Source: Lysobacteraceae bacterium
GTDB lineage: Bacteria; Pseudomonadota; Gammaproteobacteria; Xanthomonadales; Xanthomonadaceae
Assembly: GCA_016789405.1 (NCBI GenBank)
Contig: JAEUPQ010000008.1
Span: forward strand, 1 to 64,000
Length of the DNA: 64,000 bases
Direction: 5' to 3'
Positions 55,664-64,000 of this stretch are shown piece by piece. Numbering within the stretch: the stretch's first letter is position 1; the number at the start of each line of letters is the position of its first letter. Both the position numbers and the translations under genes were made by a program. The notes below the pieces were generated by a model. That model was not told where the DNA came from. It saw nothing but the letters and a program-made list of their open reading frames with translations, and made no database searches.

Positions 55664-55681
55664 GCCCGCCTCGCGGCGGGC
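55664..55681 (-). terminator. Terminator of the NTPase-DPxVGND transcript, module B
   Basis: Minus-strand stem GCCCGCC / GGCGGGC with a 4-base loop, followed by TTCGTCGTTTC, 77 bases beyond the small gene's stop. It would separate the NTPase unit from the XRE unit. Confidence 0.55.
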
Positions 55682-55757
55682 CTGTGTGACGGCGGGATTG
55701 CAGCGGCGGAGCGGAACCGGGCGAGCCGGTCCCGCAGCCCTGACGGATGCGTCGCGA

Positions 55758-56138
55758 TCAGGTCTGACCGTCGTTGCCGACCTGGGGGTCGCCATCGAAC
55801 TGCTCGTCGTCGATGTCCTCGTGGAACTTGAACTTGATGTTGCCGACATCGTCCTTGCCGCCGAAGACGAAATCGAGGGTCAGTTCGCGGGTCGGCGGGC
55901 AGATGGCGCCCGGGGCGGGGGTGATGCTGGGCTTGGAGCCCTTCTTGACCGAGTAGCTGTACTTGCTGATCTCGAAGCCCGGGGTCACGACCTGGAACAC
56001 GTAGGTGCCCTGCTGGGTGCCCTTCGGGAATTGATACCCCTCGCTGCCCGGGGGCGGGTTGTAGGTGGCGTGGTACTTGCCGTTCTTGTCCGGGCCGGTG
56101 ATGGTGATCTGGATGGGATTCGGGACAGTGCTGCTCAT
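55758..56138 (-). CDS. Module B small protein ending in DPxVGND
   Basis: 126 aa. Opens with IQITITGPDKNGKYHATYNP and PPGSEGYQFPKGTQQGTYVF, a beta-sandwich-like pattern, and closes with LTLDFVFGG, IKFKFHEDI and DGDPQVGND. The last part matches the C-terminus of the module A protein. ATG 56138 (GGAG 11 bases before) is chosen; ATG 56180 would add 14 residues. No signal peptide. It follows the NTPase gene by 104 bases, as in module A (132 bases). Confidence 0.7.
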   Translation of the reverse strand: MSSTVPNPIQITITGPDKNGKYHATYNPPPGSEGYQFPKGTQQGTYVFQVVTPGFEISKYSYSVKKGSKPSITPAPGAICPPTRELTLDFVFGGKDDVGNIKFKFHEDIDDEQFDGDPQVGNDGQT

Positions 56139-56242
56139 CGGACTGGGTTCTCCATGGTGATCGTCGCTCGAAGTGGACATTCCGCCCACGAAGTGTAGGC
56201 GGTGCAGGGGATGGCGGGCAGCACACTTCGGAATCAGTTGCG

Positions 56243-59200
56243 TCACGGTGCCTGCGACGAACATGCCGGGTGAAGTGTCTGGAGATAGTCCGGATGCCTT
56301 GCGCCGATGCTGGCCAGGATGCGGGCCGTTCGCGACGCATCCTGGGATCGGCCTGCCAGGCAGTGCGCGCTGGCCCAGGGCATCAGTATCGCGTGATCGC
56401 GCGAGCGGGGAGCAATCGCGCCCAGCAATTCGCGCACGCGCAACAGGTCCGGCGTCCAGGCCTGGTTCGCCTGCGCGACGACAGGTGCGCTGCGCTGGCT
56501 GCGTGCGATGAGCGTGCGCGCCAGCGCGCTGCGACCGGCCACGTCGGTCGGCGTGCGCGAAACCAGGGCCTCCAGCCTGGCGATGGCCCGGTCTTCGTCG
56601 TCATGGCGTCCTTCGAGCGATGCGAGCTTGGCTTCGATCAAGGCGGTCATCCGGAACCATTCTGCCTGGGCATTCCGGCTGGAGACGAGGTCCCTGCTGA
56701 TCTGGGACGCCTGGCGAAGACGCTCGAGCGCGTTCGGGCCGTCCCCCTTGAGTCTTGCGAGATCAGCCCACTCCATGAGGCTGTGCGCGAGGTCGCGGCG
56801 CCAGACCTGGTTGTCTGTTTCCTGGCGAACCAGGCGCGAGAGGCGCTGCACGCTTTCCACCAGGGCAGGCTCGGCATCGTCGAGAAGGCCGCGCACCATG
56901 GCCAGCTGGGCATAGCGTCGAAGAGAATTGGCCAGGCGGCGCTCCCATGCCTTCGCGCCCGGTGTCCTGGACAGCAGCTGCCGCAGCATGCCGATCTGTT
57001 CGCGATAACGGTCCGCGGCTTCGGCCAGGCGCCCCTCGGATTCGTCGCCCGTGCTGATCCACGACAGTGTGTCGATCAGTTCATAGCGCAGGCTGTCGTC
57101 GTCAGGACGTGCATCGATCGCCTGCTTCTTGAGTTCGGCCGATTTGCGGAAGAATCCGATGGCTTCGCCGGTGCGTCCCTGGTCCTGCGCGAGCGTGCCG
57201 AAATTGTTCAGCGCGTAGGAATGCTCGAGTTGCCGGTGCGGATCGCCGGGTGCGCGCTCCAGGAGTTTTCGCGTGGCGTCGAGATACGTGGTCCAGTGCG
57301 CCTTTGCATCATCGAAGCGTTTCTGTCGATAACGATAGTAGCCCAGCCAGTAGCCGGCCAGGCCGGATTCCTCGAGTGCGCCGACCGAATCCGGTTCACG
57401 ACGCAGTGCTGCAGCAGCTGCCGCATCTGCACGGACGAATGCGGATTCGGCATCTTCGAGCTTGGATTGCTCCAGCATCACCTCGCCCAGCGTGCGCAGG
57501 GCACGGGAGGTGTTGATGAGATCCTCGGTGCGCATGCGCTGCTCCGGGCGTTGTGCCAGCTGCGCGAGCGCCTTCGCGCTGATGCTGTCGAGCAACTTGA
57601 GGTTGCCCAGCGGGCGCAGCTTGTCGGCGAGCTCCACCAGCATGAAATCGGTGAGCTGGAAGGCCTCTTCGCGACGTTGTTCGGCTTCCCGTTGTGCAGT
57701 CACTGCCCATAGGGCCAGCGCGCTGGAGGTCAGTGCGAGCAGTGCCAGCAGCGCAACTGCAGCGGTACGGATGCGCTTGCCGCGACGATGATGACGCTGC
57801 GATGCCGCGAGCAAGGCACGCTCGTCTTCGCCTAGCATGCCCGGCAGTCGCTGCGCGGCTTCGCTTGCCTCGCTCAGTGGCCGGCCCGCATTCAACAGGT
57901 GGTCCTGGCGCCGACCTTCCTCGACCCAGCGGCGCGTCGCAAGACGCAGGCGTCCATGCGCCTGCAGCAGGCGCCGGTTGTCGCCGGCCCAGTCGCGCGC
58001 GCGCGGCCATTGACGGAGCAGCGCTTCATGGGCGACGCGGAAGCCGGGCTTGCCGTCGCTCAGTTCGCTGACGAACAGGCGCGCCTTGACGAAGGATTCG
58101 GCCAGCATCCGTGCATCGTCGTCGGGCAGCGACGACCACAGCACGCGTCGCGCGTTCACGCTGTTGCTGTCCGGATGGATCACGATCAGCTGCGAGAGCA
58201 CGGCGTCGAGGCGGGCCTGCGCTTCGACCGGCAGCGCGCTGAAGACTTCTTCGGCGCGATGCGCCAGCGCGCCTTCGAGCGCGCCGATCTCCTGGTAGGC
58301 AGCGAAGGTGAGCGTGCCGTTGTCGTCGCGGCGTTCGTACAGTGCCTGCAGCGTGTGCTGCAACAGCGGCAACGCGTCGGGATGCTGCGTGGCCGCATCG
58401 CGCAGCACGTCGTCGAGGCGCGCGAGCGTCTGCGGGTTTTCCTCGAAACCCAGGCCCGCGAGGATCGCGGGCATGCGGATGATCTGCGCGATTTCTCCGG
58501 GACGCGGCGTCAAGACGTCGATGTGACCATCGCCGGCCTTGCGTTCGGCGATCGCTGGTACCGCCTCGATCAGCTTGGGGTAGAAATCGCTGCGCGTGAC
58601 CATCACCACCATGATCCTCGCGCAGTCGCACAGGCGCTGGAGCACGGTCGAGAACGCCGCGCGCTCGGCATCGCCGATACCGGGTGCGGCCACCAGCGCT
58701 TCGGCATGGTCGACGATCAGCAGCAGGTGCGCGCGGGGATGTTCGGCCAGGCTGCGATCGGGAAACCGGCGGAAGGCTTCCTCGACCGTCGCGTCGAGCG
58801 TGCCGGGATGCGCCAGCAACGCGTCCGCGAGCGCTTCGGCGCGCTGTGGCGCGAACACCGGGCGTCCTTCGAGCGACCATTCGGCCAGCGATGCTGCCAG
58901 ATGCGGCATCAGGTCGCCGCCGTTGCAGCCTGCGAGATCGCAATACGCCACCGACAGTGCCTGGGTGCCGTCGAAGCCACCGTCCTGCTGCAGCAGCGGA
59001 AGCATGCCGGCGCGCAGCAGCGAGGTCTTCCCGCAGCCGCTTGCACCGACCAGCAGCACGAACCTGCGCTGGCTGTCGATCTGGTTGCGGACGGTCGACA
59101 GCAGTTCGGCGGTCATCCGGCTTCGACCGAAGAAGACGTCGCTATGGCTGTCGTCGAACGACGACAGGCCCACGTACGGGCTGCCGCCGGTCCAGGCGTT

Positions 59201-59581
59201 GCCTTGTTGTGCGCCGCGTCGATAGTCGTCGGGGAAGGAGACGGCTGCGATCAGCCTGTAGCCGCGCTTGCGGATCGTCTCGATGTATTTCGGCGCGCGG
59301 CTGTCGTCGCCGACGAGTTTGCGCAACTGCGCGATGACCTTGTGGACCGGGTTGTCGCCGTAGAAGGTGCCGCGCCAGACTTCGATCAGGAGTTGTTCGG
59401 CGCTGACCACTTCGCCGGCATGCTCGGCCAGTGCGATCAGCACTTCCATCATGCGCGGTTCGAGTGCGATCTCCTCGCCATCGATGCCGATGGTCAGCCG
59501 TTCGGGCTGCACCAGCAGCGCGCCGATGCGGAATCGGCCGCGCGAAGCCAGCGATCTGATCCTGTCCGAACGTTGGGTCAT
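56243..59581 (-). CDS. Winged-helix / nSTAND-type NTPase / TM / TPR-like protein, module B
   Basis: 1,112 aa, full-length paralogue of the protein at 49838. Winged helix (~14-112, ending KYIETIRKRGYRLIA), NTPase with Walker A VGASGCGKTS and Walker B LLLIVDH (286-292), HPDALPLLQHTLQALYERR, a membrane helix near 605-628 (TAAVALLALLALTSSALAL), and a C-terminal TPR-like region (SRALRTLGEVMLEQSKLEDA, FRKSAELKKQAID). Unlike module A its base composition matches the chromosome throughout. Probably an envelope-anchored transcription factor whose NTPase integrates a periplasmic signal. Confidence 0.9.
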   Translation of the reverse strand: MTQRSDRIRSLASRGRFRIGALLVQPERLTIGIDGEEIALEPRMMEVLIALAEHAGEVVSAEQLLIEVWRGTFYGDNPVHKVIAQLRKLVGDDSRAPKYIETIRKRGYRLIAAVSFPDDYRRGAQQGNAWTGGSPYVGLSSFDDSHSDVFFGRSRMTAELLSTVRNQIDSQRRFVLLVGASGCGKTSLLRAGMLPLLQQDGGFDGTQALSVAYCDLAGCNGGDLMPHLAASLAEWSLEGRPVFAPQRAEALADALLAHPGTLDATVEEAFRRFPDRSLAEHPRAHLLLIVDHAEALVAAPGIGDAERAAFSTVLQRLCDCARIMVVMVTRSDFYPKLIEAVPAIAERKAGDGHIDVLTPRPGEIAQIIRMPAILAGLGFEENPQTLARLDDVLRDAATQHPDALPLLQHTLQALYERRDDNGTLTFAAYQEIGALEGALAHRAEEVFSALPVEAQARLDAVLSQLIVIHPDSNSVNARRVLWSSLPDDDARMLAESFVKARLFVSELSDGKPGFRVAHEALLRQWPRARDWAGDNRRLLQAHGRLRLATRRWVEEGRRQDHLLNAGRPLSEASEAAQRLPGMLGEDERALLAASQRHHRRGKRIRTAAVALLALLALTSSALALWAVTAQREAEQRREEAFQLTDFMLVELADKLRPLGNLKLLDSISAKALAQLAQRPEQRMRTEDLINTSRALRTLGEVMLEQSKLEDAESAFVRADAAAAAALRREPDSVGALEESGLAGYWLGYYRYRQKRFDDAKAHWTTYLDATRKLLERAPGDPHRQLEHSYALNNFGTLAQDQGRTGEAIGFFRKSAELKKQAIDARPDDDSLRYELIDTLSWISTGDESEGRLAEAADRYREQIGMLRQLLSRTPGAKAWERRLANSLRRYAQLAMVRGLLDDAEPALVESVQRLSRLVRQETDNQVWRRDLAHSLMEWADLARLKGDGPNALERLRQASQISRDLVSSRNAQAEWFRMTALIEAKLASLEGRHDDEDRAIARLEALVSRTPTDVAGRSALARTLIARSQRSAPVVAQANQAWTPDLLRVRELLGAIAPRSRDHAILMPWASAHCLAGRSQDASRTARILASIGARHPDYLQTLHPACSSQAP

Positions 59582-59664
59582 GGGTCCATGCGGGCGTCGA
59601 CTGCCACGCGATGTTAGCAGGCTCGCACGCGATGGCACGCGATTCCGTCGTCCGGAAAGCACGA

Positions 59665-59682
59665 AGCCGGCATCCGCCGGCT
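59665..59682 (-). terminator. Hairpin between M2 peptidase and module B NTPase genes
   Basis: 7-bp stem AGCCGGC / GCCGGCT with a 4-base loop, minus strand followed by TCGTGCTTT. It lies 86 bases after the M2 gene's stop and 84 before the NTPase start, so may end the M2 message. Confidence 0.4.
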
Positions 59683-59767
59683 CCGTACCTCATCGAAGGT
59701 TTCGATCGGCCCATGCAACGAGGCCGTGTGCCGATCGATTGCCGATGTCCGCGATCCAGCGCGGCGA

Positions 59768-61732
59768 TCAGGCCTTGGCAGCAGGCTGCCAACCGCAGCT
59801 CTGGCCTTCGTTCTGCTGCTTGAGCCAGGTCTGGAGCGGCGCGAAGTATTCCAGCACGGCGGTGCCGTCCATCTTCTCGCCGCCGGTGAGTTCCTTCATG
59901 GTCTTCTGCCATGGCTGGCTGGAACCCTTGCCGAGCATCGACCAGTAGCGCTTGCCGGCTTCCTTGTTGCCGTAGAAGCTGCATTCGTACAGCGGACCGG
60001 TGTGGCCCGAGGCGTCGCACAACGATTTGTAGAACTGGAACTGCAGGATGTGCGACAGGAAGTAGCGCGTGTACGGCGTGTTGGCCGGCACGTGGTACTT
60101 CGCGCCCGGATCGAAGAATTCCTCGCCGCGCGGTGTCGACGGCGCCACGCCCTGGTACTTCGCCTTCAGGTCCCACCAGGCCTTGTTGTACTGGTCCGGC
60201 TTGATCGAGCCATCGAACACACCCCAGCGCCAGCGATCGATCATCAGGCCGAAGGGCATGAACGAGATCTTCGCCAGGGCCATGCGCATCTGCGCGTTGA
60301 TCAGGGCTTCCTGGTTCTGGTCCTCGGCCTTGGCCAGGTTGATGGTCTGCAGGTACTTCGGCGTCATGCCCAGCACGATGGTGTCGCCGATCGCCTCGTG
60401 GAAACCATCGTGCGCGCCGTTCTGGAACAGCGGCGGCTGGTGGTTGTAGGCGAGGTAGTAATAGACGTGGCCGAGTTCGTGATAGATCGTGGTGAACTCT
60501 TCCTCGTTCGGCTTGATGCACATCTTGGTGCGCACGTCGCCGGCCATGTTCATGTCCCAGGCGCTGGCGTGGCACTGGACGTCGCGATCTCGTGGCTTGG
60601 TGAATTGGGTCTTCTGCCAGTAGCTGGCCGGCAGCTTGGGCATGCCTAGCGAGACATAGAAGTCTTCTGCGGTCTGCGTCATCTGCTTGGCGGTGACCAG
60701 GTCGGCTTCGCGCTCGATCTCGACCAGATCGGCAGGCGTCGCGTTCGGCTTGCCCGCACGCAACTGCGCCAGGTTGGCCGCGTGGCGAGCTTCGAGCGCA
60801 CCGTTGATATCGAGGCTTCCCGCGCTCGGGTAGGGCTGCAGCACGTCCCAGAGGTTGCCCCAGTCCTGTTGCCACAGATTGCCCATCAGGTGTGCGGGCA
60901 GCATGCCGCCGGCAACCTGGCCCTTGTCGTCGCCGTACTTGGCTTTCAGCTTGGTGCGGGCATAGCAGTGCAACTGGTCGTAGAGCGGTTTCACCTGGCC
61001 CCAGAGGCGATCGGTTTCCGCGGAGAGCGCTGCCGGCGTCATGTCGTAGCCCGAACGCCACATTTCGCCGGCATCGGCGAAGCCCATCTCGCGGGCGCCT
61101 TCGTTCACCAGCTCGACGAAGCGGACGTAATCCTTCCGCATCGGTTGCGAGATGGTGTGCCAGCCACGCCAGGCTTCGAGTTGCGCGTTGTAGTCGCGAT
61201 CCTGGGCGAGGACCTCGCTGAGCTGGCCGATGTCGCGGCAGACCTTGGCAGTACCTTCCCCGGTGCAGGACTTGCCCGCGCCGTAGAGCCCTTCCATGCG
61301 GGTCGCGATGGTTGTCAGTTCGCCGACCTTCTTCGGGTCGCTGGGTGCAGGCATCGCGGTCGCGAGCTTGAGCAGCAGGATGGCGCGCGCGCTCTCGGGC
61401 GACATCTTCTGGCCCTCGAACTGCCTGGCCGCCTTGATCCAGCCATTGAGCCGGTTGAGGTTCTGCTCGCTCGCCTTGGCGGCAAGCAGCTGGGTGTCGT
61501 CGTTGATGTACGTCGAGGACAACCACTGGGCTGCATTCAGCTCCGGGGCGACCGCCTTGTATTCCTCGTTGACGCGTTTGACGAAGGCATCCGCGTTGGC
61601 GTCCGTCGTGCCTGCCGAGGGCTGCGCGCCAGTATTCGATCCGGCCGGTTCCGGCGTGTCACTGCTGCAGGATGCGAGCGCGAGCAGACCGGCGCCGATG
61701 GCGAGGGCCAGCAAAGTATTGCGATGGATCAC
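59768..61732 (-). CDS. M2-family (ACE-like) metallopeptidase lipoprotein
   Basis: 654 aa dipeptidyl carboxypeptidase-type enzyme. Lipobox LASC after the signal sequence makes it a probable outer-membrane or periplasmic lipoprotein. The zinc site is HELGHVYYY with the downstream Glu in HEAIGDT, and FTKPRDRDVQCHASAWDM is typical of M2. GTG start with GGAGA 7 bases before. Xanthomonadaceae carry such ACE homologues; the physiological role is peptide degradation in the envelope. Confidence 0.93.
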   Translation of the reverse strand: MIHRNTLLALAIGAGLLALASCSSDTPEPAGSNTGAQPSAGTTDANADAFVKRVNEEYKAVAPELNAAQWLSSTYINDDTQLLAAKASEQNLNRLNGWIKAARQFEGQKMSPESARAILLLKLATAMPAPSDPKKVGELTTIATRMEGLYGAGKSCTGEGTAKVCRDIGQLSEVLAQDRDYNAQLEAWRGWHTISQPMRKDYVRFVELVNEGAREMGFADAGEMWRSGYDMTPAALSAETDRLWGQVKPLYDQLHCYARTKLKAKYGDDKGQVAGGMLPAHLMGNLWQQDWGNLWDVLQPYPSAGSLDINGALEARHAANLAQLRAGKPNATPADLVEIEREADLVTAKQMTQTAEDFYVSLGMPKLPASYWQKTQFTKPRDRDVQCHASAWDMNMAGDVRTKMCIKPNEEEFTTIYHELGHVYYYLAYNHQPPLFQNGAHDGFHEAIGDTIVLGMTPKYLQTINLAKAEDQNQEALINAQMRMALAKISFMPFGLMIDRWRWGVFDGSIKPDQYNKAWWDLKAKYQGVAPSTPRGEEFFDPGAKYHVPANTPYTRYFLSHILQFQFYKSLCDASGHTGPLYECSFYGNKEAGKRYWSMLGKGSSQPWQKTMKELTGGEKMDGTAVLEYFAPLQTWLKQQNEGQSCGWQPAAKA

Positions 61733-61888
61733 GGTGATTCTCCGGAGCGGTGGGCGCCGCCGTGACGGGGCGGCATCGGATGGCGCCGGTCGCGACGCTC
61801 GACAACCGGCCGGGACGCAGGCTAGCAGGTTGTCCAGCCTGCTTCACCCGGGGGCAGGGTTTTTCGCCTCGAACGGCTGCCGTACGGG

Positions 61889-62545
61889 TCAGCCCGGGGT
61901 GGACGCCAGCCGCTCCCGGATCCGGATGCGCAGCCGTTCGGCGCGGCGCTGCACCTTGCGGGCACGCAGCGACGGCACCCAGCGCGACACCGGCAGGATC
62001 TCGCGTCCGTCCAGGATGGATTTCACGTCGACGCACACCAGCCGGACGCCACATGCCTCACCGGGGTCGTCGACCACCACGAAGTTGCCGCTGTTGAGGT
62101 CGAACAAGGGAATGCCGTGCTGCAGCAACCACGCTTCGAACGCGTCGACCGCTGCGCACAGCTGGTCGGGCCGGTACGGCGTCGATTCGAAGAGATGCGC
62201 ATGCAGGCTTCTCGCAGGCGCGCCAGCCGCATCACGCACCAGGATGCAGCGCAACGCGATGCCTTGCGGCGTACCGACGAGTCCATCGCAGGAGGCCACG
62301 AAACGATCGATCGTGTGTCCCGTGCGCGCCCGGAGCCAGTGCCATGCGCGCAATTCCGTGCGGTTTTCGCCGAGTGCCGGAACGCGACGGGCGATCCAGC
62401 GGCGCAGGCCCTGGCGCAGTCCCACGCGAGTGCGCGACTCCGGTGCGAGCTCGTATTTCAGGCAATGCGCGTCCGAGTCCGGATCACGCACGCAGATCCG
62501 GTTTGCGCCTTGCGCGAGGATGCGATCGGCGGGAAAGCGCGACAT
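61889..62545 (-). CDS. YrbL-like (PhoP regulatory network) protein
   Basis: 218 aa. The pattern LKYELAPESRTR, ILVRDAAGAPARSLHAHLFE, and IPLFDLNSGNFVVVDD is that of YrbL, a kinase-like fold protein of unknown substrate under PhoP control in enterics; DLNSGN replaces the HxDLNPNN loop. Ends in an Arg-rich helix. It starts 3 bases after the GST stop. Confidence 0.75.
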   Translation of the reverse strand: MSRFPADRILAQGANRICVRDPDSDAHCLKYELAPESRTRVGLRQGLRRWIARRVPALGENRTELRAWHWLRARTGHTIDRFVASCDGLVGTPQGIALRCILVRDAAGAPARSLHAHLFESTPYRPDQLCAAVDAFEAWLLQHGIPLFDLNSGNFVVVDDPGEACGVRLVCVDVKSILDGREILPVSRWVPSLRARKVQRRAERLRIRIRERLASTPG

Positions 62546-62547
62546 GT

Positions 62548-63231
62548 TCAGCGATACAGTCCGTCGATGACCGAGTAGCCCGAGGCATCCCAGCTATCGC
62601 CGACGCTCTCCGCTTCCCATGCGAGGAAATCGGGATCTGCCAGCAGGGTGTCCCGGTAGGCGGTCGCTGCGTCCGAAGCGCCGACCGCATAGGTGCGCAG
62701 CCGTGTCGCAACGGGTGTGAAAAACGCGTCCGCGATGCTGCGCGTGCCGAACAGCCAGGGGCCGAGATGCGCGTGTTTCTCGCGCAGGCCCGACCACAGT
62801 TCATCAATGCGTGCGAGTTGGCGGCGCGTGTCGTCCGGCCAGTCCGGCGCGCGTTGCATGCGGCGATGGATGTTCATCGACAGGTCTCGACGGACCGCGC
62901 CGAAACCGGCGTGCATTTCGCAGGCGGCGGCACGTGCCTGCGCACGCAACGCCGGATCCTCGGGCCAGAGAACGCCGGGCCCGGCCTGTTCCGCGGCCCA
63001 TTCGGCGATGGCGAGACTGTCCCAGATCACCAGCCCGTCGGCATGCAAGGCCGGCACGGTGCCGTTCGGTGCCACCGCCTTCACGTCGGCGATCTCCTGC
63101 CGGCCGTAGCCGGGTTGGTCCAGCCGCACCTCGCGTTCCTCGAACGGAATGCCGGCCCAGCGAAGCGCGAGCCATGGCCGCAGCGACCATGAGGAGTAAT
63201 TCTTGTAGCCGATGAAGAGGACGTTCGACAC
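62548..63231 (-). CDS. Glutathione S-transferase family protein
   Basis: 227 aa. The N-terminal thioredoxin-like domain is NVLFIGYKNYSSWSLRPWLA, with the conserved VPALHADGLVIWDSLAI region binding glutathione; the C-terminal domain is all-helical. GTG 63231 is preferred because AGGAG lies 6 bases before it. Detoxification of an unknown electrophile. Confidence 0.87.
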   Translation of the reverse strand: MSNVLFIGYKNYSSWSLRPWLALRWAGIPFEEREVRLDQPGYGRQEIADVKAVAPNGTVPALHADGLVIWDSLAIAEWAAEQAGPGVLWPEDPALRAQARAAACEMHAGFGAVRRDLSMNIHRRMQRAPDWPDDTRRQLARIDELWSGLREKHAHLGPWLFGTRSIADAFFTPVATRLRTYAVGASDAATAYRDTLLADPDFLAWEAESVGDSWDASGYSVIDGLYR

Positions 63232-63330
63232 GGTGCGCTCCTGCGAGTGGCGGGACCGCGATGTTATGCCCCAGGAAAGGCGCCGGGCGCCAGTCCGTGA
63301 AGACACTGCGTTGCGCGAAGGCGGGGCGTG

Positions 63331-63861
63331 TCAGTGCGGCTGCGAGGTCGGCGCCATGCCGGCCGGAAGCAGGCCATCGAGATGCGCGAGATCGCGCAGA
63401 TATTCGGCCGCGTCTTCGGCATCCCGTTCGAACCAGGCACGTGCCGAGCCGAGCCGGAAGGTATAGCCCCATGCGTCCATGTCGGCGAACGCACGTTCGA
63501 TGCCGAAGCCCGGCAGCTCGTCGGCGAGCAGCAGTTGCAGGTAGCAGGTCGCGTCTTCCTCGAACTGCGAATCGCTCGCGTCGGTGTGCACGCGATGCCG
63601 CAGCGGCGGTGGAATCACGATCAGGTGGCAGGCTTCATGCAGCAGCGAGTGCAGCGGCGTATCGCTGCGTGCGTACACGTTTGCGCCGATGAGCCCGGCT
63701 TCGCGGTCGCCCCAGAAGCTGCCTGGAATGGGGGCGCCATCGGTGACGCGTTCGAAACGCAGTCCGAAACGGGAGAGCAGGGCGACGACGTGATCCACGG
63801 ACACGTCGGCCAGCGTCAGCACCTCGGGTTCTCGGTCGGGGATGGCGAGGGCAGCGGTCAT
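63331..63861 (-). CDS. Unknown protein with HEACH metal-binding motif
   Basis: 176 aa, no signal peptide. SLLHEACHLIV is an HExxH motif and FEEDATCYLQ could supply the third ligand (Glu), as in small minimal metallopeptidases. The rest is unrecognised. It might be a protease or a catalytically dead relative. Confidence 0.6.
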   Translation of the reverse strand: MTAALAIPDREPEVLTLADVSVDHVVALLSRFGLRFERVTDGAPIPGSFWGDREAGLIGANVYARSDTPLHSLLHEACHLIVIPPPLRHRVHTDASDSQFEEDATCYLQLLLADELPGFGIERAFADMDAWGYTFRLGSARAWFERDAEDAAEYLRDLAHLDGLLPAGMAPTSQPH

Positions 63862-63895
63862 GCGCGACGGGCGCGATACATTCGCGCCCCGGGCC

Positions 63896-64000
63896 TCATC
63901 CGGCGGATGGACGGTCGTCTGGCAACGCGACGGAGATGTCCAGCACGTCGTGGTCGCCGTCCTTCGCCATCTCCACCTTCACCGCGTCGCCGTCGACCGA
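63896..64000 (-). CDS. Gene fragment at the right edge
   Basis: Last 34 codons of a minus-strand gene, ending in TGA at 63896-63898; residues read [20 protein letters not shown] before the stop region. Too short to identify. Confidence 0.45.
   Translation of the reverse strand, partial: SVDGDAVKVEMAKDGDHDVLDISVALPDDRPSAG

Larger units (their letters stand above)
55376..55757. other. 382-base gap between the B transcripts
   Basis: Contains the module B operator candidate, an AT-rich promoter-like stretch (55541-55562) shared in type with module A, and the terminator of the upstream transcript. Open frames here lack support. Confidence 0.4.

Overview
This 64 kb window is a GC-rich chromosomal segment of a gammaproteobacterium, most likely a member of the Xanthomonadaceae/Lysobacteraceae (a Lysobacter- or Luteimonas-like organism). 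Three things point there: the gene orders pyrG-kdsA-eno-ftsB-ispD-ispF-truD, surE-pcm-nlpD, rlmE-ftsH-folP and miaA-hfq-hflX-hflK-hflC-purA; metal-dependent-type KdsA; and an accessory set rich in secreted hydrolases (GH18 chitinase, lysyl endopeptidase, subtilase, ACE-like M2 peptidase). No rRNA, tRNA, CRISPR array, insertion sequence or prophage was seen.

Layout. 0-7 kb: end of an isochorismatase-family gene, then CTP, KDO and isoprenoid precursor synthesis, enolase, FtsB and TruD, mostly in overlapping start/stop pairs. 7-10 kb: a small lipoprotein, an Smr-domain protein and two tandem LuxR-type regulators (254 aa each) with a perfect lux-box-like palindrome beside them. 10-20 kb: surE, pcm, an ExoD-like protein, nlpD, an esterase, an M15 peptidase, a Mth938-like protein, yhbY, rlmE, ftsH, a 2OG-Fe(II) oxygenase and folP. 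20-30 kb: alkB, putP, then miaA to purA; a cluster of DnaA-box-like sequences lies between folP and alkB. 30-36 kb: small membrane and secreted proteins, a DUF938 methyltransferase, and a divergent unit of ECF sigma factor and anti-sigma factor on one side, subtilase and low-complexity secreted protein on the other. 36-48 kb: gcvP behind a glycine riboswitch, chitinase, a Bcr/CflA efflux pump, lysyl endopeptidase, and a Rieske oxygenase coupled to an amino-acid permease.

47.9-59.6 kb is the unusual part. Two copies of one architecture lie head to tail on the minus strand. Each has a ~1,110-1,126 aa protein (winged helix of the OmpR/CadC type, nSTAND-like P-loop NTPase, one membrane helix, TPR-like C-terminus), followed by a small protein ending in DPxVGND, then a separately promoted XRE-type regulator with a shared tandem operator candidate upstream, and then variable downstream genes (an acyl-carrier-like protein in copy A; a PixA-like protein and a TIM-barrel protein in copy B). 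Copy A is AT-rich in its 3' half and looks recently acquired or diverging. I read this as a membrane-anchored sensor/transcription-factor system with interchangeable cargo, possibly for conflict or envelope sensing; function is inferred, not shown.

59.7-64 kb: an M2 peptidase lipoprotein, a YrbL-like protein, a glutathione S-transferase, an HEACH-containing protein and one gene cut by the right edge.
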